Source: Cellulophaga tyrosinoxydans | Lineage (GTDB): Bacteria; Bacteroidota; Bacteroidia; Flavobacteriales; Flavobacteriaceae | Assembly: GCF_900176415.1 (NCBI RefSeq) | Contig: NZ_FWXO01000001.1 | Span: forward strand, 1,174,053 to 1,238,052 | Direction: 5' to 3' | DNA: 64,000 bases | In this document: one piece after another, positions 34,751 to 44,695 of the stretch | Layout of the letters: every line of letters starts with the position of its first letter | How positions within the stretch are numbered: position 1 is the stretch's first letter | Notes under the pieces: generated by a model | What the model was told of the DNA's origin: nothing | The model's input: only the letters and a program-made list of their open reading frames with translations | Database searches by the model: none | Made by a program: the position numbers and the translations under genes

Positions 34751-35527
34751 ATGTCTGAACAACTAAAGGTAGCACTTGTACAAACTTCACTGGCATGGGA
34801 GAACCCAGAGCTTAATAGAGCAACACTTTTAGAAAAAATTGATTTAATTACCGCTACAGTAGACTTAATAATTCTTCCAGAAATGTTTACCTCTGGTTTT
34901 ACAATGCATCCGGAAAAATTAGCAAAAAACGAAGGGCAAAAAACAATACGTTGGATGCAGAAAATTGCATCAGAAAAAAAAGCAGCCATTACAGGAAGTA
35001 TCGCTTTTTATGAGAATAGTACTTTTTATAACCGACTTTTCTTTATTGAGGAAACTGGAAAAACATCATTTTATGATAAACGACACACGTTTACTTTAGC
35101 AGGAGAAAGTGATGTGTATTCCGCAGGAAACAAGAAACAGATTATTGCATATAAAGGATTTAATTTTTGCCCATTAATTTGTTATGATTTGCGTTTTCCA
35201 GTATGGTCAAGAAACAATAATGACTACGATGTATTGTTGTATGTTGCTAATTGGCCAAAACCAAGAATAAATGCTTGGGACGCACTATTAAAGGCACGAG
35301 CAATAGAAAATATGGCTTATTGTATAGGTGTAAATAGGATAGGTACCGATGAGGTGGGGCATGAATATCCGGGTCATTCTGCGGTTTATGATGTATTAGG
35401 CAACGAGGTGATTTTCTCTAATAACGAAGAAATTGTTTACGCAACTCTATCCAAAGAACTTATAGTTTCTACAAGAGAAAAATTAAAGTTTTTAGATGAC
35501 AGAGATGCATTTAATCTAATAATGTAA
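34751..35527 (+). CDS. Nitrilase-superfamily amidohydrolase (omega-amidase/YafV-like)
   Basis: A 258-residue carbon-nitrogen hydrolase with the Glu-Lys-Cys triad visible in IILPEMFTSGF, FYDKRHTF and FCPLICYDLRFPVWSRN. Length and the RHTF/CYDLRFP context match the YafV/omega-amidase branch, which deaminates alpha-keto acid amides such as 2-oxoglutaramate. The final residues overlap, tail-to-tail by 17 bases, the gene of the SbsA-type lipoprotein. Substrate assignment within the superfamily is by resemblance only. Confidence 0.9.
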   Translation: MSEQLKVALVQTSLAWENPELNRATLLEKIDLITATVDLIILPEMFTSGFTMHPEKLAKNEGQKTIRWMQKIASEKKAAITGSIAFYENSTFYNRLFFIEETGKTSFYDKRHTFTLAGESDVYSAGNKKQIIAYKGFNFCPLICYDLRFPVWSRNNNDYDVLLYVANWPKPRINAWDALLKARAIENMAYCIGVNRIGTDEVGHEYPGHSAVYDVLGNEVIFSNNEEIVYATLSKELIVSTREKLKFLDDRDAFNLIM

Positions 35528-37127
35528 AAGTATATTTCTCTTTCCAGTTAGCCCTCATTTCTATTACGGTAGGCGAATGGCTGACACGTTCTGGTTGTAA
35601 TTTTTTTAGATAATTACCCGTGTCCCATTTTTTATTTCCGTTGGTATCCGAGATTACCCTAATTAAATATTTAGAAGGGCGTAGATAATTAAAATAGAAT
35701 GTAGCCGGTTCGGTTGCAAATTGCTCTCTTATGAGCGCTCCTTTTTCATCAGTTAACTGAATTATTGCGGGGTATGTAACGCTACCATTTAATACAAGCT
35801 CTAAGTTTCCAAAATCTTCAAACCCAGCAGTTTTTATGGCATAAACTATAGTGTCGTTTTTATTGCCGAAAAAATCTTCAATTAAATCAGGTAAAACAGT
35901 TAGTTTATAATTTTCCTTTTCATCTTTTTTAAAATCTATAGAAAGGCTATTACTAATCGTATCTAATTTTGCAATAAATTTTGTTGGAATAGAATCTTTA
36001 CGCATTAATTGTATTTTACTAGTATCCGCTTTTACAATAGGCGTATTTACATCAATCGTAAATAATTCTTCAAAACCAATCGCTCCGGATATTCTAGGCT
36101 GCAGAACTAGTGAATCTGCTGCTATTTTTCTTGTCTTCACAACAAAAGTATCAAGTGCACTCAGCTTTTCATTAGCAACCGAAAATATAAGCGAATCCGC
36201 AGTAAAAGGTGTTATCCAATAATTTAGAGTGTCTTTGTCGCGTTCTTTTGTAATTTTTGTTTTAACTGAGTCAGGTAATTTGGATAAGGTATTAATAACA
36301 ATGTCTTTGCTATAGTCACCTTGATAGCCAAAACTAATTTTATTTTTTGCTTCAAATTTTGGCACAGACAAGCTATAATCGGACACTTCCTTAAATAATG
36401 TAAGCAGATAAATTTCATCTGTTGGCAATACAATAGTATCTTTTACAAACGCTATTTTGTCCACCTGTTGATCAAACATATTGTTTTTACCTTCGTCTTT
36501 AAGTCCAAATAATGCATACTTGCCTTTTTTCAGATAATTAAGATCAAATAAAATAGTACTATCAAGCGTATTTGTTATATAATTTGGGGGTCTTTTATAA
36601 ACAGTTGAGTCGTTATAGGTGCTATCTATTTCATAGAGCATTACACTTATAAAAGTTTCTGCTTTTTTGTTGAAAGCATCTTCCACAACACCTTTTAAGG
36701 ATAAAGAATCAATATAACTGCCTGTGGAGAAAACATAAGTTAAAAAACTGTTTGGATTGCCTTCGTTATTATCAACAATACTCTGCCCAAAATTAATTGT
36801 ATAGGTGGTATTTTCTTGTAGGGTATCTTTTATTAGTATTTCTATTACCTTACTTGCTGTACCTGCCGGGGTAATTACAGGAGTATATTTTAATGGAGGC
36901 GATACAATTAATTGTTCTTGTATCTTATTAAGTTTTATATATTCATCAAAATAGAGACGTATTTTCTTTGCTTTGAAATCTACACTTAAATTTGGTGGTT
37001 CAGCATATTTTAATTTAGGAGGAATTATATCTTTTATACCACCAGAAGGAGTGCCTTTTCTTCCACATTGAAAAAGAGAAAAAACAGCAAAAAACAAAAA
37101 TAAATAAGCTAATAATCGTCTTAACAT
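35511..37127 (-). CDS. Lipoprotein with SbsA-type Ig-like domain
   Basis: With the start at MLRRLLAYLFLFF (37127; a further ATG lies three codons upstream) the protein has a signal peptide and lipobox (LFQC). The first folded part is an Ig-like SbsA_N/Big_5 domain (IIPPKLKYAEPPNLSVDFKA .. RLYFDEYIKLNKIQEQLIVS ..TYTINFGQSIVDNNEGN). Long beta-rich segments follow, and a C-terminal domain has YLIRVISDTNGNKKWDTGNY. This family is conserved in Bacteroidetes as an envelope lipoprotein of unknown role. It lies between the convergent amidase gene and comF, both standard neighbours in flavobacteria as far as I recall. No enzyme motif is seen. Confidence 0.85.
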   Translation of the reverse strand: MLRRLLAYLFLFFAVFSLFQCGRKGTPSGGIKDIIPPKLKYAEPPNLSVDFKAKKIRLYFDEYIKLNKIQEQLIVSPPLKYTPVITPAGTASKVIEILIKDTLQENTTYTINFGQSIVDNNEGNPNSFLTYVFSTGSYIDSLSLKGVVEDAFNKKAETFISVMLYEIDSTYNDSTVYKRPPNYITNTLDSTILFDLNYLKKGKYALFGLKDEGKNNMFDQQVDKIAFVKDTIVLPTDEIYLLTLFKEVSDYSLSVPKFEAKNKISFGYQGDYSKDIVINTLSKLPDSVKTKITKERDKDTLNYWITPFTADSLIFSVANEKLSALDTFVVKTRKIAADSLVLQPRISGAIGFEELFTIDVNTPIVKADTSKIQLMRKDSIPTKFIAKLDTISNSLSIDFKKDEKENYKLTVLPDLIEDFFGNKNDTIVYAIKTAGFEDFGNLELVLNGSVTYPAIIQLTDEKGALIREQFATEPATFYFNYLRPSKYLIRVISDTNGNKKWDTGNYLKKLQPERVSHSPTVIEMRANWKEKYTFTLLD

Positions 37128-37212
37128 AATATACAACTATCTCAAAAAACAAAGAAACAACTAATTTTAGAAAACTACATTTTTGTTGGGAGTGAAAAAC
37201 TAAAACAAAATG

Positions 37213-37917
37213 TTAAGTTTTCGACACTATGGCCATAGTAAGTGCATAAATAGTTACTCCCTCTACATTATCAAAGGCTTTGGCACAAGCTTCTAGTGTA
37301 GCGCCAGTGGTGACCACATCATCCACAAGTAAAATGCTTTTGTTTTTAAAAGACATATTAGGGTTTACCTCGTATAAATTTTGATTTGATTGCCATCTAA
37401 AAAAGCGGTCTTTTTTAGTTTGTGTTTTTGTATTTTTAAGTTTAATGAGTCCATTTTCTTCATAATGCGTATTTAAATGATCAGCAATTTTTTGAGCAAA
37501 CTGCGAAACTTGATTGTAACCTCGTTTTTTTAATTTTTTTTTGTGCAATGGAACCGGAATTATCATATCAATTTTAGGAGGGTTATTTTCACTGATGATT
37601 GCACCACACCATTCTCCTAAAAAAGCACCAATTTGCTCTTGATTTTTGTATTTTAGATGGTGAATTATGTTTTTTACGATACCATTTTCGGTAAAAAACA
37701 GGAAAGAATTCGCTTTTTTTATAGGAACTCGACCATAAAAAATACTATCGAAAGGGTTTTCATCGTTATAATTGTACTCGGTGAGTGGTAATTGATTTCG
37801 ACAAACGGTGCACAATAATCGTTCACCTTTACTCAAATGTGCATTACATCCAAAACACCCCTCGGGTACTAGGATGCTGTGGATATCATTTAGTATCTTT
37901 GAAAACCTTATATGCAT
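37213..37917 (-). CDS. ComF-family phosphoribosyltransferase-like protein
   Basis: The 234-residue protein has an N-terminal four-Cys zinc finger (CFGCNAHLSKGERLLCTVC) and a C-terminal type I PRTase fold with the PRPP loop ILLVDDVVTTGATLEA. Linking residues PVPLHKKKLKKRGYNQ are a ComF hallmark. ComF proteins are needed for natural transformation in several bacteria and are thought to act on DNA brought into the cytoplasm. Their presence alone does not prove competence. The gene is divergent from the coiled-coil membrane protein gene and upstream of the SbsA-type lipoprotein gene. Confidence 0.92.
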   Translation of the reverse strand: MHIRFSKILNDIHSILVPEGCFGCNAHLSKGERLLCTVCRNQLPLTEYNYNDENPFDSIFYGRVPIKKANSFLFFTENGIVKNIIHHLKYKNQEQIGAFLGEWCGAIISENNPPKIDMIIPVPLHKKKLKKRGYNQVSQFAQKIADHLNTHYEENGLIKLKNTKTQTKKDRFFRWQSNQNLYEVNPNMSFKNKSILLVDDVVTTGATLEACAKAFDNVEGVTIYALTMAIVSKT

Positions 37918-37961
37918 TTTTTAGACTATTAAAACCAAATTAAAAAACCTACTTAGCCTGA

Positions 37962-38858
37962 ATGAATTATCAAGATACTAAATTCAATTATAAAATACTC
38001 TTAGCTGCATTAATAGCGGTTATAATAGGTATTCTAATTGCGTTTTACTACAGCCACGCTCAATCAAAAAATAGAATTGATTATTTAGAAGACGAAAAAG
38101 CTATTTTGGTTAAAGATCTTACTTTAATGCAAGCGGAAGTTGATAGACTTTCTACAGCTAATGAAGTTAATGAAATAGAACTGCAAAATTCTAAATACCG
38201 TATAGAGCAGTTACTAGATTCTGTGGGTAGATTAAACTTTGATATTACTAAGCTACGCGAATATAAAAAAGAGCTTAGGCAAATGGAGTTAATGCATGAC
38301 AGTTTAAAATTAAAAAATAATTCTCTTAGATATAATAATTCCATTCTTTCTCAAAAATATAACGAGACCAAGACAAAAATGGAAAATCTTGAGAGTAAAG
38401 CTGGTAAATTAGAAGTGCAAGAAGCAGCTTTGCGTAAACAAAATAAAATAATTAGTGAGCAGTTAAGAATTAAAAGCTACCTGCGCATATTGTCTCCACA
38501 AGCCACAGCATATAGAATGCGTGGAGGTGATGCTATTATCACTAATAAAGCATCTATTGTTTCACGATTACGCTCTTGTGTTGTTGTAAGTGAGGATATG
38601 GATGTTATCAACGAGGATAAGATAATTTACCTACAATTTTTAGATCCCGATAAAAGAGTAATTACACATAATGCCACTACGATTAATGTAAATGGTAATA
38701 CCTATAGTAAAAGAGTAGAGTTTGTATATAATGGCAATCAAAAAGATGTTTGCGATTATATAGCAGTGCCAGAAGGTTCACTAAAGAATGGTTTGTATAC
38801 CTTGAATATCTTCGAAAACGAAAAATTATTGGCAAGCTCTGAATTTCAATTAAAATAA
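37962..38858 (+). CDS. Membrane-anchored coiled-coil protein of unknown function
   Basis: The 298-residue protein has one N-terminal membrane helix (about residues 12-30), then a long heptad-type coiled coil (about 38-170, rich in Leu, Glu, Lys, Asn), then a globular beta-rich C-terminal domain (about 175-298, e.g. IIYLQFLDPDKRVITHNATT). It should be inner-membrane-anchored with the coil in the periplasm. Flavobacterial relatives are sometimes labelled chromosome-partitioning protein, but there is no ParA Walker motif, so that label is not supported. It precedes glyS, which has its own promoter match. Confidence 0.8.
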   Translation: MNYQDTKFNYKILLAALIAVIIGILIAFYYSHAQSKNRIDYLEDEKAILVKDLTLMQAEVDRLSTANEVNEIELQNSKYRIEQLLDSVGRLNFDITKLREYKKELRQMELMHDSLKLKNNSLRYNNSILSQKYNETKTKMENLESKAGKLEVQEAALRKQNKIISEQLRIKSYLRILSPQATAYRMRGGDAIITNKASIVSRLRSCVVVSEDMDVINEDKIIYLQFLDPDKRVITHNATTINVNGNTYSKRVEFVYNGNQKDVCDYIAVPEGSLKNGLYTLNIFENEKLLASSEFQLK

Positions 38859-38883
38859 ATTATTCCTTTTTAGGGTAATATTC

Positions 38884-38891
38884 TATTTTTG
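38884..38891 (+). promoter_or_regulatory. Probable -7 element of glyS (possible leaderless mRNA)
   Basis: TATTTTTG matches TAnnTTTG exactly and ends only four bases before the glyS ATG. Initiation at the usual distance would fall at or next to the A of the start codon. Confidence 0.5.
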
Positions 38892-38895
38892 CCAA

Positions 38896-40437
38896 ATGGC
38901 AAATCAAGAAGATCAATTTAAAAAAGTAATATCCCATGCCAAGGAGTATGGGTATGTTTTTCAATCTAGCGAAATTTACGATGGGTTAAGTGCAGTCTAT
39001 GACTACGCCCAAAATGGAGCAGAACTCAAAAAAAATATTCGAGAATATTGGTGGAAAGCCATGGTTCAGATGAATGATAATATTGTGGGTATTGATGCAG
39101 CTATTTTTATGCATCCTACGGTATGGAAAGCTTCTGGACATGTGGACGCTTTCAATGATCCATTAATTGATAATAAAGACTCTAAAAAACGATATCGCGC
39201 AGATGTTCTAGTTGAAGAGTATACTGCAAAAATTGAAGCTAAAATAGAAAAAGAGGTAACTAAAGCAGAAAAACGTTTTGGTGATGCTTTTGATAAAGCG
39301 CAATTTTTAGCAACCAACCAAAGGGTAGTAGAATATCAAGAAAAAATAGATACCATACTAAAGCGTTTAGGGAAATCTTTAGAAAACGAAGATTTGTCTG
39401 ATGTGCGTAATTTAATTGATGAACTTGATATTGTTTGCCCTATTTCTGGATCAAAAAATTGGACCGATGTAAAGCAGTTTAACTTAATGTTTGGCACCAA
39501 AATAGGAGCCTCAGCAGATAGTTCTATGGATCTTTACTTAAGACCAGAGACTGCTCAAGGTATATTTGTAAATTTTTTAAACGTTCAGAAAACTGGACGT
39601 ATGAAAATTCCTTTTGGTATAGCTCAAGTAGGTAAGGCGTTTAGAAATGAAATTGTAGCGCGTCAATTTATCTTCCGTCAGCGCGAATTTGAACAAATGG
39701 AAATGCAGTTTTTTATTCAGCCAGGTACACAACAAGAATGGTATGATAAATGGAAAGAAACCCGCATGAAATGGCATTTATCTTTAGGGATGGGTGCAGA
39801 TAATTATCGTTTTCATGACCATGAAAAATTAGCGCATTATGCTGACGCTGCGGCTGATATTGAGTTTAAATTCCCATTCGGATTTAAAGAACTAGAAGGT
39901 ATTCACTCAAGAACCGATTTTGATTTATCGCAGCACGAAAAGTTCTCAGGTAAAAAATTACAGTATTTTGATAATGATCTGCAGCAGAACTATGTACCTT
40001 ACGTTGTAGAAACATCTATAGGTTTAGACCGTATGTTTTTAGCCGTTTTATCAAATTCATTACAAGAGGAAGAATTGGAAAATGGCACCACAAGAACTGT
40101 ATTAAAGTTACCTTCTGTGCTAGCGCCAACAAAGGCAGCAGTTTTACCTTTGGTTAAGAAAGATGGTTTACCAGAATTGGCCAATGAGATTATTGACGAA
40201 TTAAAGTGGGATTTTAATGTAACTTATGATGAAAAAGATGCTGTCGGACGAAGATATAGAAGACAAGATGCCAACGGTACTCCTTTCTGTATTACGGTAG
40301 ATCACCAATCTTTAGAAGATAAAACAGTAACTATACGTCATAGAGATAGTATGGAACAAGAAAGAGTTGCAATTGCAGATCTAAGAACCATAATTGGCAA
40401 GGCAGTAGCCATGAAAGAGTGGTTAATGAAAATGTAA
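38896..40437 (+). CDS. glyS: Glycyl-tRNA synthetase, single-chain (alpha2) type
   Basis: Class II aminoacyl-tRNA synthetase that charges tRNA-Gly. The 513-residue protein has motif 1 region with FMHPTVWKASGHVDAF, motif 2 (GKAFRNEIVARQFIFRQREF), the class-specific EMQFFI, motif 3 (ETSIGLDRMFLAVL) and a C-terminal anticodon-binding domain (VLPLVKKDG ..ITVDHQSLED ..VTIRHRDS). This is the archaeal/eukaryotic-like dimeric form, not the bacterial alpha/beta form; both are known in bacteria. A bidirectional terminator follows the stop. Confidence 0.97.
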   Translation: MANQEDQFKKVISHAKEYGYVFQSSEIYDGLSAVYDYAQNGAELKKNIREYWWKAMVQMNDNIVGIDAAIFMHPTVWKASGHVDAFNDPLIDNKDSKKRYRADVLVEEYTAKIEAKIEKEVTKAEKRFGDAFDKAQFLATNQRVVEYQEKIDTILKRLGKSLENEDLSDVRNLIDELDIVCPISGSKNWTDVKQFNLMFGTKIGASADSSMDLYLRPETAQGIFVNFLNVQKTGRMKIPFGIAQVGKAFRNEIVARQFIFRQREFEQMEMQFFIQPGTQQEWYDKWKETRMKWHLSLGMGADNYRFHDHEKLAHYADAAADIEFKFPFGFKELEGIHSRTDFDLSQHEKFSGKKLQYFDNDLQQNYVPYVVETSIGLDRMFLAVLSNSLQEEELENGTTRTVLKLPSVLAPTKAAVLPLVKKDGLPELANEIIDELKWDFNVTYDEKDAVGRRYRRQDANGTPFCITVDHQSLEDKTVTIRHRDSMEQERVAIADLRTIIGKAVAMKEWLMKM

Positions 40438-40453
40438 ATTCTTTTAACAACAT

Positions 40454-40491
40454 AAAAAAAGGCTTGTAGAAATTTTTTACAAGCCTTTTTT
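40454..40491. terminator. Bidirectional intrinsic terminator between glyS and the MORN-type gene
   Basis: GGCTTGTA pairs with TACAAGCC around a 9-base loop, flanked by seven A on one side and six T on the other, so it can terminate both the plus-strand glyS and the convergent minus-strand gene. Confidence 0.9.
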
Positions 40492-40509
40492 ATTTTACAG
40501 CAGTACAAC

Positions 40510-41427
40510 CTATTTGGTTTTAGTTGAAACTAAAATATTATTTAAGTATGTTTCTGTTTTAATAACAGATTGATCTTTATTATAAAAAATGGCATCGCCA
40601 TTAAGTTGTCCATTTTTCCAATTTGATTTTACTTGTAGTTCTCCAGTTTCATAATATTCTAAGGTAGTACCATCTTGAGCATTATCTTTCCATTTAGAAA
40701 CAATTTTGGGTTGTCCATTGTCGTAATATTCTGTGCATTTGCCAAAGTATTTACCATTAATTCTACCGCATCTATCTCCAGCTGCGATTTTTGCGCCAAA
40801 TATTTTATAAGTTCTAAACCATTCTACACTTGGTTTTAAATCGGCTACAACTATTTCACCATGCTCTTTTATTTCAATAGTTTTTACTAGCAAGTGGTTG
40901 CCGTCATAAGTATAGTTGTAAGCTTCATATATTGGAGTGGATCCAGCATAGCCATAACCATTGTAATAATCGGTGCGACCTATCTCTTTTTCTGCGATAT
41001 CATGACCCAAAAATTCCACATTACACTGTAAATAATATTTACCAGGCTTCATTTTATAAAAGGCGAAATTACCATTAGCATCTGTCAAGGCTTCAAGTCT
41101 ATAGCTAAATGCTTTTTTTGACATTATTACTTTACCGCCAATTTCAGACATTATTTTTTGTAACCTCATTGCTTCTTCAAGGTATTCAGTCATAGGAAAC
41201 AACAATACCTTGGTATTTTCTTTAGCCTTATGTTTTTGGTTTTGTATTCTACTTATCTCTTTAGTAAATGCAGTTCCTGTAATGGTAGCATGCCCTTCTA
41301 GTAATTTAGAGCTTGCATCTTTTTCATTAAACCAAACTTGCGGATACAGTTCATTTTGAGCAATAACCTTATAGGATATGTTTAGTAAACACAAAAAAGT
41401 AACTATTGGAAGGATAAAATTTTTCAT
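40510..41427 (-). CDS. Exported MORN-type (YwqK-like) repeat protein
   Basis: The 305-residue protein has a signal peptide (cleavage after KVIAQ). A middle segment contains a small carboxypeptidase-like/SpaA-like strand pattern (GNFAFYKMKPGKYYLQCNV). The C-terminal part (about residues 220-300) has three MORN_2-type repeats (YYDNGQPKIVSKWKDNAQDG, YYETGELQVKSNWKNGQLNG, YNKDQSVIKTETYLNN). Such proteins are often labelled toxin-antitoxin YwqK-family antitoxin; there is no toxin gene nearby, so that name should not be read as function. It appears monocistronic and may be surface-exposed. Confidence 0.8.
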   Translation of the reverse strand: MKNFILPIVTFLCLLNISYKVIAQNELYPQVWFNEKDASSKLLEGHATITGTAFTKEISRIQNQKHKAKENTKVLLFPMTEYLEEAMRLQKIMSEIGGKVIMSKKAFSYRLEALTDANGNFAFYKMKPGKYYLQCNVEFLGHDIAEKEIGRTDYYNGYGYAGSTPIYEAYNYTYDGNHLLVKTIEIKEHGEIVVADLKPSVEWFRTYKIFGAKIAAGDRCGRINGKYFGKCTEYYDNGQPKIVSKWKDNAQDGTTLEYYETGELQVKSNWKNGQLNGDAIFYNKDQSVIKTETYLNNILVSTKTK

Positions 41428-41465
41428 TAGCTATTTAGTTTCTATAAAAGGAAAATGGAAATTAA

Positions 41466-41990
41466 TTAAAGGTAATTTTTTTTGTAATTAAGTGCAGCTA
41501 CAATATTATTTTTTTGCTTTAAATGATGCCTCATATGCATTTCAGCAAATTGCAGCCATTCTTTAGGGCTTAAATAGTGTAGTCCCGGATGTTTAGATTT
41601 TCCAAACGTTTTTTTCAGCTCCATTTTTGTCCATAAAATATTTGCTTCATCTTTAAGTTTTTCCAAAGCAAGCTTTAATGATGGTATGTCTATAGGTTGA
41701 GAAATATTTGCAGCAGCTATAGGGTCTCCTTTAATTTGTAGGTCCGGAAACGAATTGTTTTGAAACATCAGTTTGGCACTTTCACTCATTTCTTTTTCAG
41801 CGTGTTCTAAATCATCAAAGCACAAGTTAATTTGGTCAAAATACCAATTTGTTTCATCAATTAAGTGCATATAAACTTGACCAATGGACCAACTTGATGC
41901 CTCTGGCTTTTCAATTATTTTTTTGTAGTCATACTTATTTAACTCTCTAAGCCAAATCTGAAGTGTGTGGTTAAAATCATCAATGAGCAT
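41466..41990 (-). CDS. DinB-like metal-binding protein
   Basis: A 174-residue four-helix-bundle protein of the DinB/YfiT type. The metal-binding histidines are readable in YMHLIDETNWY (first helix) and EMHMRHHLKQK (last helix), giving the usual His3-type site. Members act as thiol-dependent transferases or have unknown roles; no substrate can be assigned. No signal peptide. It lies on the minus strand beside the MORN-type gene with a 38-base gap and is divergent from katG. Confidence 0.85.
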   Translation of the reverse strand: MLIDDFNHTLQIWLRELNKYDYKKIIEKPEASSWSIGQVYMHLIDETNWYFDQINLCFDDLEHAEKEMSESAKLMFQNNSFPDLQIKGDPIAAANISQPIDIPSLKLALEKLKDEANILWTKMELKKTFGKSKHPGLHYLSPKEWLQFAEMHMRHHLKQKNNIVAALNYKKNYL

Positions 41991-42157
41991 GAAATTGTTT
42001 TATTCAATTAAATTTATAAAACATTCTAACATAAACGATTAACGTTTCTGTATTTAATTTAAAATGCTTAAGAAATTGATATATGTCATAATTTCATTTA
42101 CTATTGTTTTGTAATTTCAGGGTTAATTGATATTTCACATGCGGTATAGTTTTTATC

Positions 42158-42179
42158 TATCAAAATAATATTATTGATA
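42158..42179. promoter_or_regulatory. Imperfect palindrome upstream of katG, possible operator
   Basis: TATCAA and TTGATA form a 22-base palindrome with an AT-rich centre, further flanked by TTATC/GATAA symmetry, 58 bases before the katG start. The position is suitable for a peroxide-responsive regulator such as OxyR or PerR, but the sequence does not match a consensus I can verify. Confidence 0.3.
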
Positions 42180-42236
42180 AGTAAATGTTTGGTAAATTAG
42201 TAATCGAGATTTCTGAAAAATATAAAATTACAATAG

Positions 42237-44471
<2,235 letters not shown>

Positions 44472-44490
44472 ACTTTCACAACACATTGTA

Positions 44491-44526
44491 AAAAAGGAGG
44501 ATTTGTTACTGCAAATTCTCCTTTTT
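44491..44526 (+). terminator. Intrinsic terminator of katG
   Basis: A 15-bp stem (one G-U pair) made of AAAAAGGAGGATTTG and CAAATTCTCCTTTTT with a six-base loop and a T-run at its 3' end, 20 bases after the katG stop. A-run and T-run on both sides allow action on either strand. Confidence 0.9.
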
Positions 44527-44695
44527 ACTTTCAAACTGTTCTATATAATTTGATAGGAACGTACGCTCTAATATTGCTATATCTTATTAAATATAGTTAG
44601 TTTAGTTTTATTTTTTCACTTATTGCTTTTAATCATCTAGCAAATACAAGGCTGAAAAGTGAATATAAAATCTTTAACAAATTTCAACATGGTAA

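Noticed and set aside
37962-38858. ParA-type chromosome partitioning protein
   Set aside because: No Walker A or B motif; it is a membrane-anchored coiled coil with a beta domain.
40510-41427. Antitoxin of a toxin-antitoxin system (YwqK-like label)
   Set aside because: The protein has a signal peptide and there is no adjacent toxin gene; MORN-type repeats alone do not indicate antitoxin function.
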